From: Phycisphaerales bacterium UBA5793
Lineage (GTDB): Bacteria > Planctomycetota > Phycisphaerae > Phycisphaerales > UBA5793
Direction of reading: 5' to 3'
Length of the DNA: 9,612 nt
Assembly: GCA_002418285.1 (NCBI GenBank)
Contig: DIDT01000043.1
Span: 1 to 9,612 of the forward strand
Position 1 is the stretch's first letter, and every line of letters starts with the position of its first letter. Below are positions 1-6,977 of the stretch, piece after piece. Made by a program: the position numbers and the translations under genes. The notes beneath the pieces are model-generated. The model did not search any database and was not told the origin of the DNA. It worked only from the letters and a program-made list of their open reading frames with translations.

Positions 1-761
<761 letters not shown>

Positions 762-769
762 AGTCCTTT

Positions 770-775
770 CTCCTT
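770..775 (-). promoter_or_regulatory. Strong Shine-Dalgarno fixing the HAF-gene start at 761
   Basis: The coding strand reads AAGGAG, then 8 nt, then ATG at 761. A second purine block, AAAGGA at 764-769, lies closer. No comparable SD precedes the in-frame ATGs at 693 and 684 or the GTG and TTG at 807 and 819. The site therefore argues that translation normally starts upstream of the TC tract. Confidence 0.7.
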
Positions 776-1694
776 CGAGAGAACCAGATTTGATTGCTGC
801 CCTCCACCCGTGTGAGCAACACAGTCCGATCCGCAGCGGCAGCGACGTTACGCTCCTGTCCGTACGTTAACCTCCGGCTGATCCGCGCGACAGCAAGAAA
901 ACCTCAACGCCATCACGTATCAGGGTGGATTTCTCTGATCCGCGAACAACCGCGAGTCGATGGGTCCCGATCTCCCCGATGGGGCCTGAGCGATGAGTCG
1001 AACGGCTGCCGTGAATTACCTTTCCCTTGCCTTTCCACCCAATCCCCTGCCTTTCTCCCTGCATTCGCCGTGTTCTCCGTGCCCCAGTGGTGCGCTTCTT
1101 CTTCGATTCGCACACACGCGCACTAACCAAACTGCATCCGGTGCGCGGCTTTCTCGAAAACGCCGAAAAGTTGAGCCAAACTCAAAATCACCCCCCTCAG
1201 AAAAATGAAAATCGTTCAAAATTCCTGATTCGTCCCGCACAGAGGCGCTCATTTGCACAAACGCGCGCCGCAGCGCGCGCCCGCGCTCAAAAATCGCGCA
1301 CAGGAGCGCTCCGGCGCGCATGAAAAGTTCCCGACGTGGTGCATCTCCGTGTTGGCATGCAAATTGCGTCGCACATTTTCTGAAACCGCCACTCACGCCG
1401 CACCGCCCGCGAAAAAACTCGGCCCGCCATCGCTCGACTCGTTCATCGCCAACCTATCTCCTGCATCGCAATCCACCCCCGCCGCGCACACCAACGCATG
1501 CGAATCGCTATAGGTAGACGTGCTTTTTAATCGCCCACAACTCGACATCGTCACTGACGACTCGACCAGACCGACGCGCCAGCGAGGACGAACTCCGCTC
1601 GGAACTCAGATGCTTCGCTCGCGCGTCAGTCTGGTTCATCGCATCACGCCCTCACCCCATCACCCACTTGTACCTCAAGCCCCACGCCCAAAGA
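776..1694. other. About 0.9 kb mostly non-coding spacer
   Basis: No reading frame here shows protein-like composition, an SD or recognisable similarity on either strand. The interval presumably holds the promoter and leader of the leftward HAF gene, but I could not pick a convincing -35/-10 pair. Visible structure is a possible repeat relic at 1051-1106, a run of GCGC-rich words at about 1255-1322, a perfect 10-bp palindrome GGAGCGCTCC near 1303-1312, and CGCATGCG near 1495-1502. No tRNA cloverleaf was recognised. A structured RNA cannot be excluded by eye. Confidence 0.6.
1051..1106 (-). repeat. Possible relic of an ACCAC-GGAG-CACGGAG-type interspersed repeat
   Basis: The minus strand reads ACCACTGGGG, CACGGAGAACACGG and GCAGGGAGAAAG in succession. 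This resembles the degenerate 'accac(a/g)gag...cac(a/g)gagaacac(a/g)gag' sequence I recall as scattered through intergenic regions of many environmental bacteria, including Planctomycetota. Only one degraded copy is present and its function is unknown. The assignment rests on memory of the motif. Confidence 0.3.
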
Positions 1695-1724
1695 TAAAAA
1701 GCACCGCCGACTTTCGCCGGCGGT
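1695..1724 (-). terminator. Rho-independent terminator of the small lipoprotein gene
   Basis: On the minus strand, ACCGCCGGC, a GAAA tetraloop and GTCGGCGGT form a 9-bp stem (one G-T pair), followed by GCTTTTTATC. It starts about 30 nt beyond the TAA of the 1754-2155 gene and closes the leftward lipoprotein pair. Confidence 0.9.
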
Positions 1725-1753
1725 CCTCGGGAACTTCTCTGATGCCCGTCAGA

Positions 1754-2155
1754 TTACGGACTCTTCTCCGTCCAGTACCGCGTCACCTTGCCGTCGACGA
1801 GTTCGAAGCAGGTCGTCGTGGTTTCTTCCTTGTGGTTCCAGCCGTCGTAGAGGAAGAGGAACTCGCCGCTGCTGCTTTCGCTGCGGCGGTACTCGTAGCG
1901 CCAGATCTCGCCTTCAACACCATCTCGGGTGAAGGTCTTGCGCGAGGTCGGGGCGCCGAACGCGGCCTCGAGCCAGTCCGTCGTCGTCTTGTTGAGTTGC
2001 ACCTGCGAGAGGCTGGTGCTCGTGATGCGGCGACCCTGCACGCTGACCGTCTTGTTGCCGCTGATGATGTTGCAGCCGCCCAGCGCGATCATCGCAACGA
2101 GGCAGGCAGTCAGGGCAAGGCGCCCAATGACAGTAGTGGTGGTAGGCGTAGGCAT
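1754..2155 (-). CDS. Small lipoprotein, BamE/SmpA-like
   Basis: This is a 133-residue predicted lipoprotein. After a Thr-rich n-region comes a hydrophobic stretch (about 12-25) ending in the lipobox LGGC, which makes Cys28 the lipidated residue of the mature protein. The mature part has the layout of the BamE/SmpA fold. A helix contains TTDWLEAAFGAPTS, where the 'x-lGxPt' turn is characteristic. Strands follow with EIWRYEYR, GEFLFLYDGW, TTTTCFELVDGKVTRYW. BamE itself is an accessory subunit of the outer-membrane beta-barrel assembly machine; whether this protein has that role is unknown, since the fold is shared by many periplasmic lipoproteins. The start is supported by AAGGAG at 2163-2168, 7 nt upstream. 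It lies 109 nt downstream of the larger lipoprotein gene, so the two may be cotranscribed, and it is followed by a strong terminator. Confidence 0.75.
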   Translation of the reverse strand: MPTPTTTTVIGRLALTACLVAMIALGGCNIISGNKTVSVQGRRITSTSLSQVQLNKTTTDWLEAAFGAPTSRKTFTRDGVEGEIWRYEYRRSESSSGEFLFLYDGWNHKEETTTTCFELVDGKVTRYWTEKSP

Positions 2156-2195
2156 GGTCCATCTCCTTGCACTGCACAGGCGGCGGGTGTGGCGG

Positions 2196-2249
2196 GTCCT
2201 ATTCGATCATCGGCCCAGCGACATCGCGGCCTGCATTGCATGATAGGAC
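2196..2249. other. Inverted repeat between the two lipoprotein genes
   Basis: GTCCTAT at 2196-2202 is the exact reverse complement of ATAGGAC at 2243-2249. Inner elements (ATCAT/ATGAT and GGCC/GGCC) could extend the pairing with small bulges. There is no T-tract on either side, so it is not a simple terminator. It could be an mRNA-processing or stabilising stem in a bicistronic transcript, or chance. Confidence 0.4.
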
Positions 2250-2264
2250 GCTCTCGCAAGAGGG

Positions 2265-4094
2265 TTATTTGCCGTCTATTGGCAGCGAAATCGGTGCCGG
2301 CAACTGCGGAACCGGCAATGCATCCCATCGACTCAGATCAAGTCGCATACGGCTGGGATCATGACGCCACGGCAGCGCGGGTCGGGGGAAACAGTCCACT
2401 TCGTCGCGACCCTCGTTCATGCGAACCAGCCCCAACTCGGGGTGGAGGTCGGCGGTGAGTGCATCGGGCAGCGTCATCGTGATCTGCCAGCGCTCGGGCT
2501 CGTGCTTCACAGCGATGTTCGAAGGCGAGAGAAGGCCGGATCGCTGCCAGTCGCGCATCGAGCCATCGGGCAGAATTGTCGCCGCAATGATCGGATTGGC
2601 GAACGGACCAACGAGCACGGTGATCGATTCGTGGCCAGTGAGTTCACTCCAATCAGCCAGTACGTCGAGAGGTTTGGGCACACCGGGGATGGCGTTGGGC
2701 AGCGGCTCATCAAGATTGCAGGTGATGATGAGTTCCCATCGTTGCGTATCAGGCGAACGGCGCACGAGCATCGAGGCGCTGCGCTGCGGATCCGCCGGCG
2801 CGGGCTCGCCGCCGAGCCAGGTGTCCAGCGTCCAGCTCTGCCAGAGCACTTCGAGGCCGAGGCCGGGCGGCAGCACGATGGTTTGTGGTTCGAGCAGCGC
2901 CAGGGCGCGGTTGGTCGTCGAGGTCTGGACGATGATCCGATCCGGCGGCGATTCGGCCGGGCGCTCGAGCATTGCGCGGCCGACACTCGCGGGCGCGAGG
3001 TTCATCGTGGTCACTTCCTGCGGTCGGTTGGCGTATGACATCCGCGTCCGCTGTGAAGAAGTGGTGAGATTGGCGCAGGGCAGGCGCACCTCGAGGCCGG
3101 TGTCGGATTCGATCCAGGGCACGGCATCGGGCTGGCGGCTCACCCATGCCTTGACGCGCAGTCGCCAGTCTTCATCACCCGGTGCTTCCGTCAGGCGCGA
3201 GAAGAGGGTGGTTTCGAGCTCAGTGAGGTCCGCGCTCCATGCAGGCCAAGCGGCGAATCGCGCTGAGCCGTCCCACGCGGTGCGAACGAGCAGACGCTGC
3301 AGATCGAGCGACAGCGCCGGGTCGATGAGCGTGAGATCGGCCAGGGCAGCAAACCACCGGCCGGCGGATTGCCGGCCGAGCATTGATAGAGCCGAGTGTT
3401 CGTCCTGTTCGCTGGCTGGAGCGTTCGGATTGACGTGGCGTCGCCACAGGCCGCGGCGCATCGCCTCCAGCGGCGATGTCGAGTTGGGTTCGTCAAAGCC
3501 GCCCGACGGCACCAGTGGATCGCAGGACGGTTCATCCGGATCGGGCGTGACCGGAACCAGCATGACGCGATCGGCGCCGACGTTGAGTCCGACCCCGGGC
3601 CAGGTGGTGGGATCCTCCAGTACCAGCAGATAGGCCGTGGCGGGGATCGGGCTCGTTGGATCGACTTCGAATATCTCCATCGCCGGCGTGGACCAACGCC
3701 ACTGACTGAACCGCAACGAGGTCTCAGAATGAGCCGGCTGGGATCGCGTGCCCAGGCGATGCACGGGCAATGGCATCATGCGGCCGGTGTCGGTGCGGGC
3801 GTCCACGGTCGTCGGGGCGGCACCGGGCTCGCCGGTCCAGCGCAGGGCGATGAGCAGGGGTCGGTCGGGGAGAACCGGGATGGCGTGGTCGACCAGTTCA
3901 AAGTGCGGCGTGGCGGTCGGCGTGGGGGGCTCCTCGCCGTTTGCGCGGGAACTTTTCCCCATTTTGCACGCGGTTAGACCAATCGAAAGAAAGAGAGCCA
4001 GCAGTGCAACCGATAACCGCTGGGACGATCGCGCGATGCGCGAGCAGCGGGGCGGATGTGGAGGCAACGACGATCTGCGGGAACGTCGGGGCAT
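2265..4094 (-). CDS. Large exported lipoprotein of unknown function
   Basis: This is a 609-residue protein I do not recognise. A long basic, Pro/Arg/Ser-rich n-region (1-26) precedes a hydrophobic segment (27-41) and the lipobox LTAC at 40-43, predicting lipidation at Cys43. The mature part has few Lys and many Trp, Pro and Leu, and reads as a beta-rich extracytoplasmic protein. The C-terminal third contains RWELIITCNLDEPLP, then RWQITMTLPDAL, LGLVRMNEGRDEVDCFPRPALPW and RHDPSRMRLDL. That order (strand, short helix, 'R..E...W', 'h-P..f..l.L') loosely recalls the end of CBM9/DOMON-like sandwich domains; this is a weak suggestion. The ATG at 4094 has no clear SD, so the exact start is uncertain, but the signal sequence needs a start near here. 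It diverges from the glycogen-binding-domain gene with a 71-nt gap and precedes the BamE-like lipoprotein on the same strand. Confidence 0.7.
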   Translation of the reverse strand: MPRRSRRSSLPPHPPRCSRIARSSQRLSVALLALFLSIGLTACKMGKSSRANGEEPPTPTATPHFELVDHAIPVLPDRPLLIALRWTGEPGAAPTTVDARTDTGRMMPLPVHRLGTRSQPAHSETSLRFSQWRWSTPAMEIFEVDPTSPIPATAYLLVLEDPTTWPGVGLNVGADRVMLVPVTPDPDEPSCDPLVPSGGFDEPNSTSPLEAMRRGLWRRHVNPNAPASEQDEHSALSMLGRQSAGRWFAALADLTLIDPALSLDLQRLLVRTAWDGSARFAAWPAWSADLTELETTLFSRLTEAPGDEDWRLRVKAWVSRQPDAVPWIESDTGLEVRLPCANLTTSSQRTRMSYANRPQEVTTMNLAPASVGRAMLERPAESPPDRIIVQTSTTNRALALLEPQTIVLPPGLGLEVLWQSWTLDTWLGGEPAPADPQRSASMLVRRSPDTQRWELIITCNLDEPLPNAIPGVPKPLDVLADWSELTGHESITVLVGPFANPIIAATILPDGSMRDWQRSGLLSPSNIAVKHEPERWQITMTLPDALTADLHPELGLVRMNEGRDEVDCFPRPALPWRHDPSRMRLDLSRWDALPVPQLPAPISLPIDGK

Positions 4095-4165
4095 GGTGGG
4101 ATCAGGAATGTTCGCGGCTCCGGTCGTGAGTTTAGCGCCAAGAGAACGGAAGGGATGAGTCGGAC
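4095..4165. promoter_or_regulatory. Divergent intergenic region with a five-codon upstream ORF
   Basis: These 71 nt separate two divergently read genes and should contain both promoters, though no clear consensus boxes are visible. A GGAAGGG at 4148-4154 is the only SD candidate for the rightward gene, 11 nt from its ATG. Just after it, ATG at 4155 opens a five-codon frame (MSRTW) whose TGA at 4170-4172 overlaps the start of the rightward gene. This could be translational coupling or chance. Confidence 0.4.
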
Positions 4166-4597
4166 ATGGTGACGCCGCAGCCTGAGGGAACGTATCGATT
4201 CGAGATCTACCTGCCCGAGGCTCGGAGCGTGGCCGTAGCCGGGACGTTTTGCGAGTGGTCGCCGACGGCTTTTCCCATGAAGCACTGCAAGGACGGCTGG
4301 TGGCGCATCGATCTCGAGATTGAGCCCGGCGATCACTCGTTTCAATACGTGGTCAACGGCCACGACTGGGTCGCGGACTTTGCTGCGTCCGGAGTGGAGC
4401 GCAACGGGTTCGGCTGCTGGGTGAGCCAACTGTACGTCAAGCCCCGCTCCAGCCGGCCGATGCTCGATCGCGAACTCGACGCCATCGTCGAACTCGTCCG
4501 CGAGGCGGCCGATCGTCTGCGCGACCCCGCGCCGCGACCACTGGCATTTCCTCGCTCCGCGGAAATCGCGGATGATGATGAGCGGCTGGTGGCGTAG
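4166..4597 (+). CDS. Stand-alone CBM48 / AMPK-type glycogen-binding domain protein
   Basis: This 143-residue protein has no signal peptide, so it is probably cytoplasmic. Residues about 8-75 carry the early-set fold of the CBM48/AMPK1_CBM family: YRFEIYLPEARSVAVAGTF, then CEWSPTAFPMKH, DGWWRIDLEIEPGDHSFQYVV, and NGHDWVADFAAS. The 'VaGtFceWsp..fpM', 'dGwW' and 'fqYvVnGh.WvaDf' blocks match the carbohydrate-contact and core positions of these domains, which bind glycogen, starch or maltodextrins and often sit beside glycoside hydrolases or kinases. No catalytic domain is attached. After the domain there is an acidic and basic helical tail (about 98-117, LDRELDAIVELVREAADRLRD) that might mediate oligomerisation or partner binding. 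The role is probably to tether or sense storage polysaccharide; the partner is not in this window. The start is supported by the domain beginning immediately after it and by a rather distant SD. Confidence 0.82.
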   Translation: MVTPQPEGTYRFEIYLPEARSVAVAGTFCEWSPTAFPMKHCKDGWWRIDLEIEPGDHSFQYVVNGHDWVADFAASGVERNGFGCWVSQLYVKPRSSRPMLDRELDAIVELVREAADRLRDPAPRPLAFPRSAEIADDDERLVA

Positions 4598-4693
4598 GCA
4601 ACGCGTGAACTTCAGCCGGACGACTTTCGAACCGACCCACAGGTGCAGTGCGGCCGCATTACCACGCGTTGGCGCCATCGTGGAGGTCTGTTC

Positions 4694-4873
4694 ATGCTTC
4701 GATCAGTTGCCGTGCTGACGGTCACGTCGCCCTCCTGAAGCGCGCTGGGATAAAACGAACACACGCTGTTGCTGGAGTCGCCTGCGCTTCGCGGCAGTGT
4801 GGTGCTGAAGCTGCATGGTGTGGCGCGGGAAAAGGATCTGCCGATGCGTGTGTGGTGTTCGGAGGAGAATGCG
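4694..4873 (+). pseudogene. Dead 5' fragment of an alpha/beta-hydrolase paralog
   Basis: This is a degraded copy of the first ~59 codons of the intact hydrolase at 7207-8226. The frame reads MLRSVAVLTVTSPS, TGA at 4736, SALG, TAA at 4751, then about 40 more codons including VVLKLHGVAREKDLPMRV. The intact gene has MMRFAFGILAVSTSSVALGQ and VVKLHDAARERDLPIRV at the same places. Over a 73-base stretch (about 4801-4873) I count roughly 57 matches. Similarity also reaches into the leader (GCGTTGG and GGAGGT before the ATG). The second stop aligns with the intact Gln20 CAG, so it is probably a decayed Gln codon. The copy stops abruptly at codon 59, where transposase-derived sequence begins. No catalytic residues remain. 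Confidence 0.8.
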
Positions 4874-4983
4874 TTCGAAGGCGTGGTGGTCGTCGTCATC
4901 GTCGAAGCTGGTCAAGCGGTCGACGCCGCGATTGAGGACGTGGGACGCGCCGCCGCCTGACGTGGGCCGAGCGGTGCGGGCCT
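4871..4983 (-). pseudogene. Dead 5' fragment of a REP-associated Y1 transposase
   Basis: Read on the minus strand, this matches codons 1-38 of the intact transposase at 6217-6900. The fragment gives RTARPTSGGGASHVLNRGVD and RLTSFDDDDDHHAFER, against RTARPTPGGYAHHVLNRGVN and RMTIFEDDDDYHAFER in the intact protein. I count about 88% base identity by hand. The ATG has been lost (CCT on the plus strand where the intact copy has CAT, plus a 1-nt deletion). All catalytic parts are missing because the fragment ends at codon 38, where hydrolase-derived sequence begins. Homology continues into the upstream flank to the REP-like unit at 5039. Confidence 0.85.
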
Positions 4984-5038
4984 GAGGACTCTTAGGGGCG
5001 ATGCCCCCGCGAGTCAGAGACGGAAGGGCAAAACAGGC

Positions 5039-5074
5039 GGCAATAAACGTACCTGTCCCGTTTTCCTGCCTGCC
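5039..5074 (+). repeat. REP-like unit, associated with the dead transposase
   Basis: It begins GGCAATAAACGTACCTGTCC and continues CGTTTTCCTG. It matches the 32-bp units upstream of the intact transposase (6957-7020) and, in the opposite orientation, the unit at 6165-6199, with 27 of 35 positions equal by hand count. It lies at the expected place upstream of the transposase fragment and immediately beyond the 3' end of the next gene. Confidence 0.75.
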
Positions 5075-5075
5075 T

Positions 5076-6083
5076 CTATCGATCAGTAGATGTTGTCACA
5101 TTCTGCACGCCATCGCGGGCGGCCGGGGACAGATGAGGTTCACGACCGGTCAGAATTTCGATGAGTATTCCCGCCGCCTTATCGGCTCTATCTGAGAGCG
5201 TAGCGTCCTGATCGAAGGCAAGAATCAACGCGCCCTGTCGAGTTACCCAACCTCGACTGTCGAATTCAAACCACTGCCATGCTTGCCTAAAAGCGCCTTC
5301 ATCGCCTGGCTCGATGTTGGTAGGTAGCATCGCCACTTCCGTATCATCGCCGCCTCTAATGCGAATGACTTTCCCATCGTACTTTGCGTCGGCAGTTTCG
5401 ATCGTGTCTCGCAAATAGACAGCGATGACTTGAATCATCGCCATTCTGAGTGAATCCGATTGCCGTAGAGTGCCGCCGTTTGCAGCAAGCGTCAAATTCA
5501 ACACCTCTCGATCGGGAGATTCACGAACAAAACGTCTTGCTTCATCATATGCGACTCCAACGGCTTTAGGATCATAGCCGCGACTCTCAATCAAACGGAT
5601 GCTCCGATCGATTCTCAACGACTTAGTGCCTCCGATCCGCGAGACGAGCCGGACAAACTTGGAATCGTCGGCGGCCAACTCCGGAGCCTCGTCACCATCC
5701 TGCGGCGGAACAGCACCCCACATACAGGCAAAACTGAATTCCTCGGAATTGAGCCAGATAACGGGAATCGGAGATTCGGAGTAGCGCTGTGGGTGCGTCC
5801 TGATGGACTTGATCGAGCGTGGTGAAAAATAATAGTAAACTCCGTCGGTCACTACAATGCGGTCCGATGATGTCTGCGGGTCAACGGCCGAGTCCTTCGC
5901 ATAATCAATCGAAATGTACGCTTCTGTGCTGGAAAGTGCGCCAACTGGCATAGCCTCCGATAAGCTCTCAAACGCAATACGCCCGATCGAATCGGAGGGA
6001 GGCGGCAGTTTTCCCGGCGGCGAATGGGACTGAAGCCCAAAGGCCACAACATACGCAAGCATGATGAGGTCAAGAAGCGCCAT
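5076..6083 (-). CDS. Membrane-anchored or exported protein of unknown function
   Basis: This is a 335-residue protein I do not recognise. The start at 6083 is chosen because GGAGGAG (6091-6097) lies 7 nt upstream; the frame stays open for 30 more codons, but those run into a REP-like unit. The N-terminus MALLDLIMLAYVVAFGLQSHSPPG is a signal anchor or signal peptide. The rest is soluble and charged, with no Cys-rich, HExxH, kinase or repeat motif that I can see. Features include an early segment with Tyr-rich VVTDGVYYYFSPRSIK, a helical middle (SIRLIESRGYDPKAVGVAYDEARRF) and a late YDGKVIRIRGGDDTEVAML strand region, ending with ADKAAGILIEILTG. Its GC content is visibly lower than that of both neighbours. 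The gene sits between inverted REP-like units, next to the dead and live transposases, which suggests acquisition or mobilisation. No terminator with a clear T-tract follows. Confidence 0.72.
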   Translation of the reverse strand: MALLDLIMLAYVVAFGLQSHSPPGKLPPPSDSIGRIAFESLSEAMPVGALSSTEAYISIDYAKDSAVDPQTSSDRIVVTDGVYYYFSPRSIKSIRTHPQRYSESPIPVIWLNSEEFSFACMWGAVPPQDGDEAPELAADDSKFVRLVSRIGGTKSLRIDRSIRLIESRGYDPKAVGVAYDEARRFVRESPDREVLNLTLAANGGTLRQSDSLRMAMIQVIAVYLRDTIETADAKYDGKVIRIRGGDDTEVAMLPTNIEPGDEGAFRQAWQWFEFDSRGWVTRQGALILAFDQDATLSDRADKAAGILIEILTGREPHLSPAARDGVQNVTTSTDR

Positions 6084-6090
6084 AGAAGTT

Positions 6091-6097
6091 CTCCTCC
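6091..6097 (-). promoter_or_regulatory. Shine-Dalgarno setting the start at 6083
   Basis: The minus strand reads GGAGGAG with a 7-nt spacer to ATG at 6083. This is much better than anything before the alternative start at 6173. Confidence 0.75.
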
Positions 6098-6164
6098 AAA
6101 TGCGTAATAACCCAACCGGGCCACTTCGACACGCAGAGCACAAAATCGGAATGGGCACGAAAAC

Positions 6165-6199
6165 GGGAAGCACGAAAACGGAGCGGGGACGTTTGTTGC
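6165..6199 (-). repeat. REP-like unit in inverted orientation, with a short tandem duplication
   Basis: On the minus strand it reads GCAACAAACGTCCCCGCTCC followed by GTTTTCGTGC, a diverged copy of the GCAATAAACGT...CCCGTTT unit. Within and beside it GCACGAAAACGG occurs twice with a 15-bp period (6155-6166 and 6170-6181). It lies between the transposase stop and the leader of the 5076-6083 gene. Confidence 0.65.
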
Positions 6200-6203
6200 A
6201 GGT

Positions 6204-6225
6204 CCGCTTTCTATGTTCATAGCGG
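6204..6225. other. Hairpin overlapping the transposase stop codon
   Basis: CTATG-TT-CATAG (6211-6222) is a perfect short inverted repeat, extended outward by CCG/CGG at 6204-6206 and 6223-6225 around a small bulge. The TGA of the transposase (6219-6217) is inside it. No T-run follows, so it is a weak terminator candidate. It could be part of the element end recognised by the transposase. Confidence 0.4.
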
Positions 6226-6900
6226 GCTCGCTTTTGTTGGTCGGCCGCGCGGGCGGAGGGTGTGTTCGAGGCCGAGGGCGGCGGCGGTGCGCTTGACCCA
6301 GGACGTGCCGCCGAAGGGGCGGCCGCGGTTGACGCTGGTGCGGATTGCCTCTTCTACCGCGTCTGTCTGCTCCCGGTTGACGAGTGCGAGCCAGTTGCGC
6401 GGCTCCCTCACGGGCCATGGCGAGAGCATGCGGCGATGATCTTCGCCTCCGAACTGGCGGATCCACAGGCCCGACCACGGCCAGTCTTCTGCGCGGCGGC
6501 AGAGTTTGGCGCGCAGCGCGTTGCGTTCGACGTAGCGGGCGACGGTGAGGAAGTGGTCATCGCGCTGAATCGGGAATGACTTGAAGCGACTCTGGTAGAG
6601 GTGGCCGCTGCCGTGGCAATGGCGGTGCTCCTGCCAGCGTCGGGTGTGGGTCAGCGTGAGGCGCTGCATGAAGGGGGAGAGGTCGTCGTCGCCGCGCGGC
6701 CAGAGGAGCAGGTGCCAATGGGTGGGCATGAGGCAGTAGGTGAGCAGGCGGACGCCGGGGTGGAGGTCGAGGCAGCGGGCGAGGCTGCGTTCGAAGGCGT
6801 GGTAGTCGTCGTCATCTTCGAAGATGGTCATGCGGTTGACGCCGCGATTGAGGACGTGGTGGGCGTAGCCGCCTGGCGTGGGTCGAGCGGTGCGGGGCAT
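6217..6900 (-). CDS. REP-associated tyrosine transposase (RAYT, Y1/HUH family)
   Basis: This 227-residue protein has the hallmarks of the TnpA-REP branch of Y1 transposases. The N-terminus has RPTPGGYAHHVLNRG. The metal-binding HUH motif is H61-W62-H63 in LMPTHWHLLLWP. GHLYQSRFKS (99-108) follows, then the catalytic helix VARYVERNALRA with Tyr123 as the likely nucleophile. The C-terminal block RPFGGTSWVKRTAAALGLEHT and RPRGRPTK is typical of these proteins. Family members nick single-stranded DNA at REP hairpins and are thought to spread or maintain them. The length and all key residues are intact, so the protein could be active. The SD is weak; the ATG is supported by the family N-terminus. 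REP-like units lie on both sides, and a dead partial copy lies about 1.9 kb to the left. Confidence 0.92.
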   Translation of the reverse strand: MPRTARPTPGGYAHHVLNRGVNRMTIFEDDDDYHAFERSLARCLDLHPGVRLLTYCLMPTHWHLLLWPRGDDDLSPFMQRLTLTHTRRWQEHRHCHGSGHLYQSRFKSFPIQRDDHFLTVARYVERNALRAKLCRRAEDWPWSGLWIRQFGGEDHRRMLSPWPVREPRNWLALVNREQTDAVEEAIRTSVNRGRPFGGTSWVKRTAAALGLEHTLRPRGRPTKASPL

Positions 6901-6945
6901 GAGGATTTTTAGGCGCGAGTCCGCTGCGAGTCACAGCTCGAAGAG

Positions 6946-6977
6946 AAAAAAGGGACGGTAGTAAACGGACCCGTCCC
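6946..6977 (-). terminator. Terminator-like hairpin upstream of the transposase
   Basis: On the minus strand, GGGACGG (6977-6971) pairs exactly with CCGTCCC (6958-6952) across a 12-nt loop, followed at once by six T's (6951-6946). It would stop leftward transcripts before they enter the transposase gene, keeping its expression low. It is built partly from the first REP-like unit. Confidence 0.5.

Noticed and set aside
1520..2458. 312-codon plus-strand open frame
   Set aside because: It covers the antisense of the small lipoprotein gene, with its lipobox, SD and terminator, plus part of the large one. Its product is Arg/Ala-rich without any family features.
2419..3633. 404-codon plus-strand open frame
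   Set aside because: It is antisense to the 2265-4094 lipoprotein gene and is kept open by high GC. The translation is Ser/Arg-rich and low in hydrophobic core residues.
4599..4671. CAACGCGTG / CACGCGTTG inverted repeat after the CBM48 gene
   Set aside because: It is a perfect 9-bp pair, but 55 nt apart, without a T-tract or extended pairing. The right arm falls in the leader-like part of the hydrolase relic, so it is probably chance.
6084..6173. N-terminal extension of the 5076-6083 gene
   Set aside because: The frame is open, but the added 30 codons come from REP-like and repeat sequence. The strong SD GGAGGAG points to 6083.
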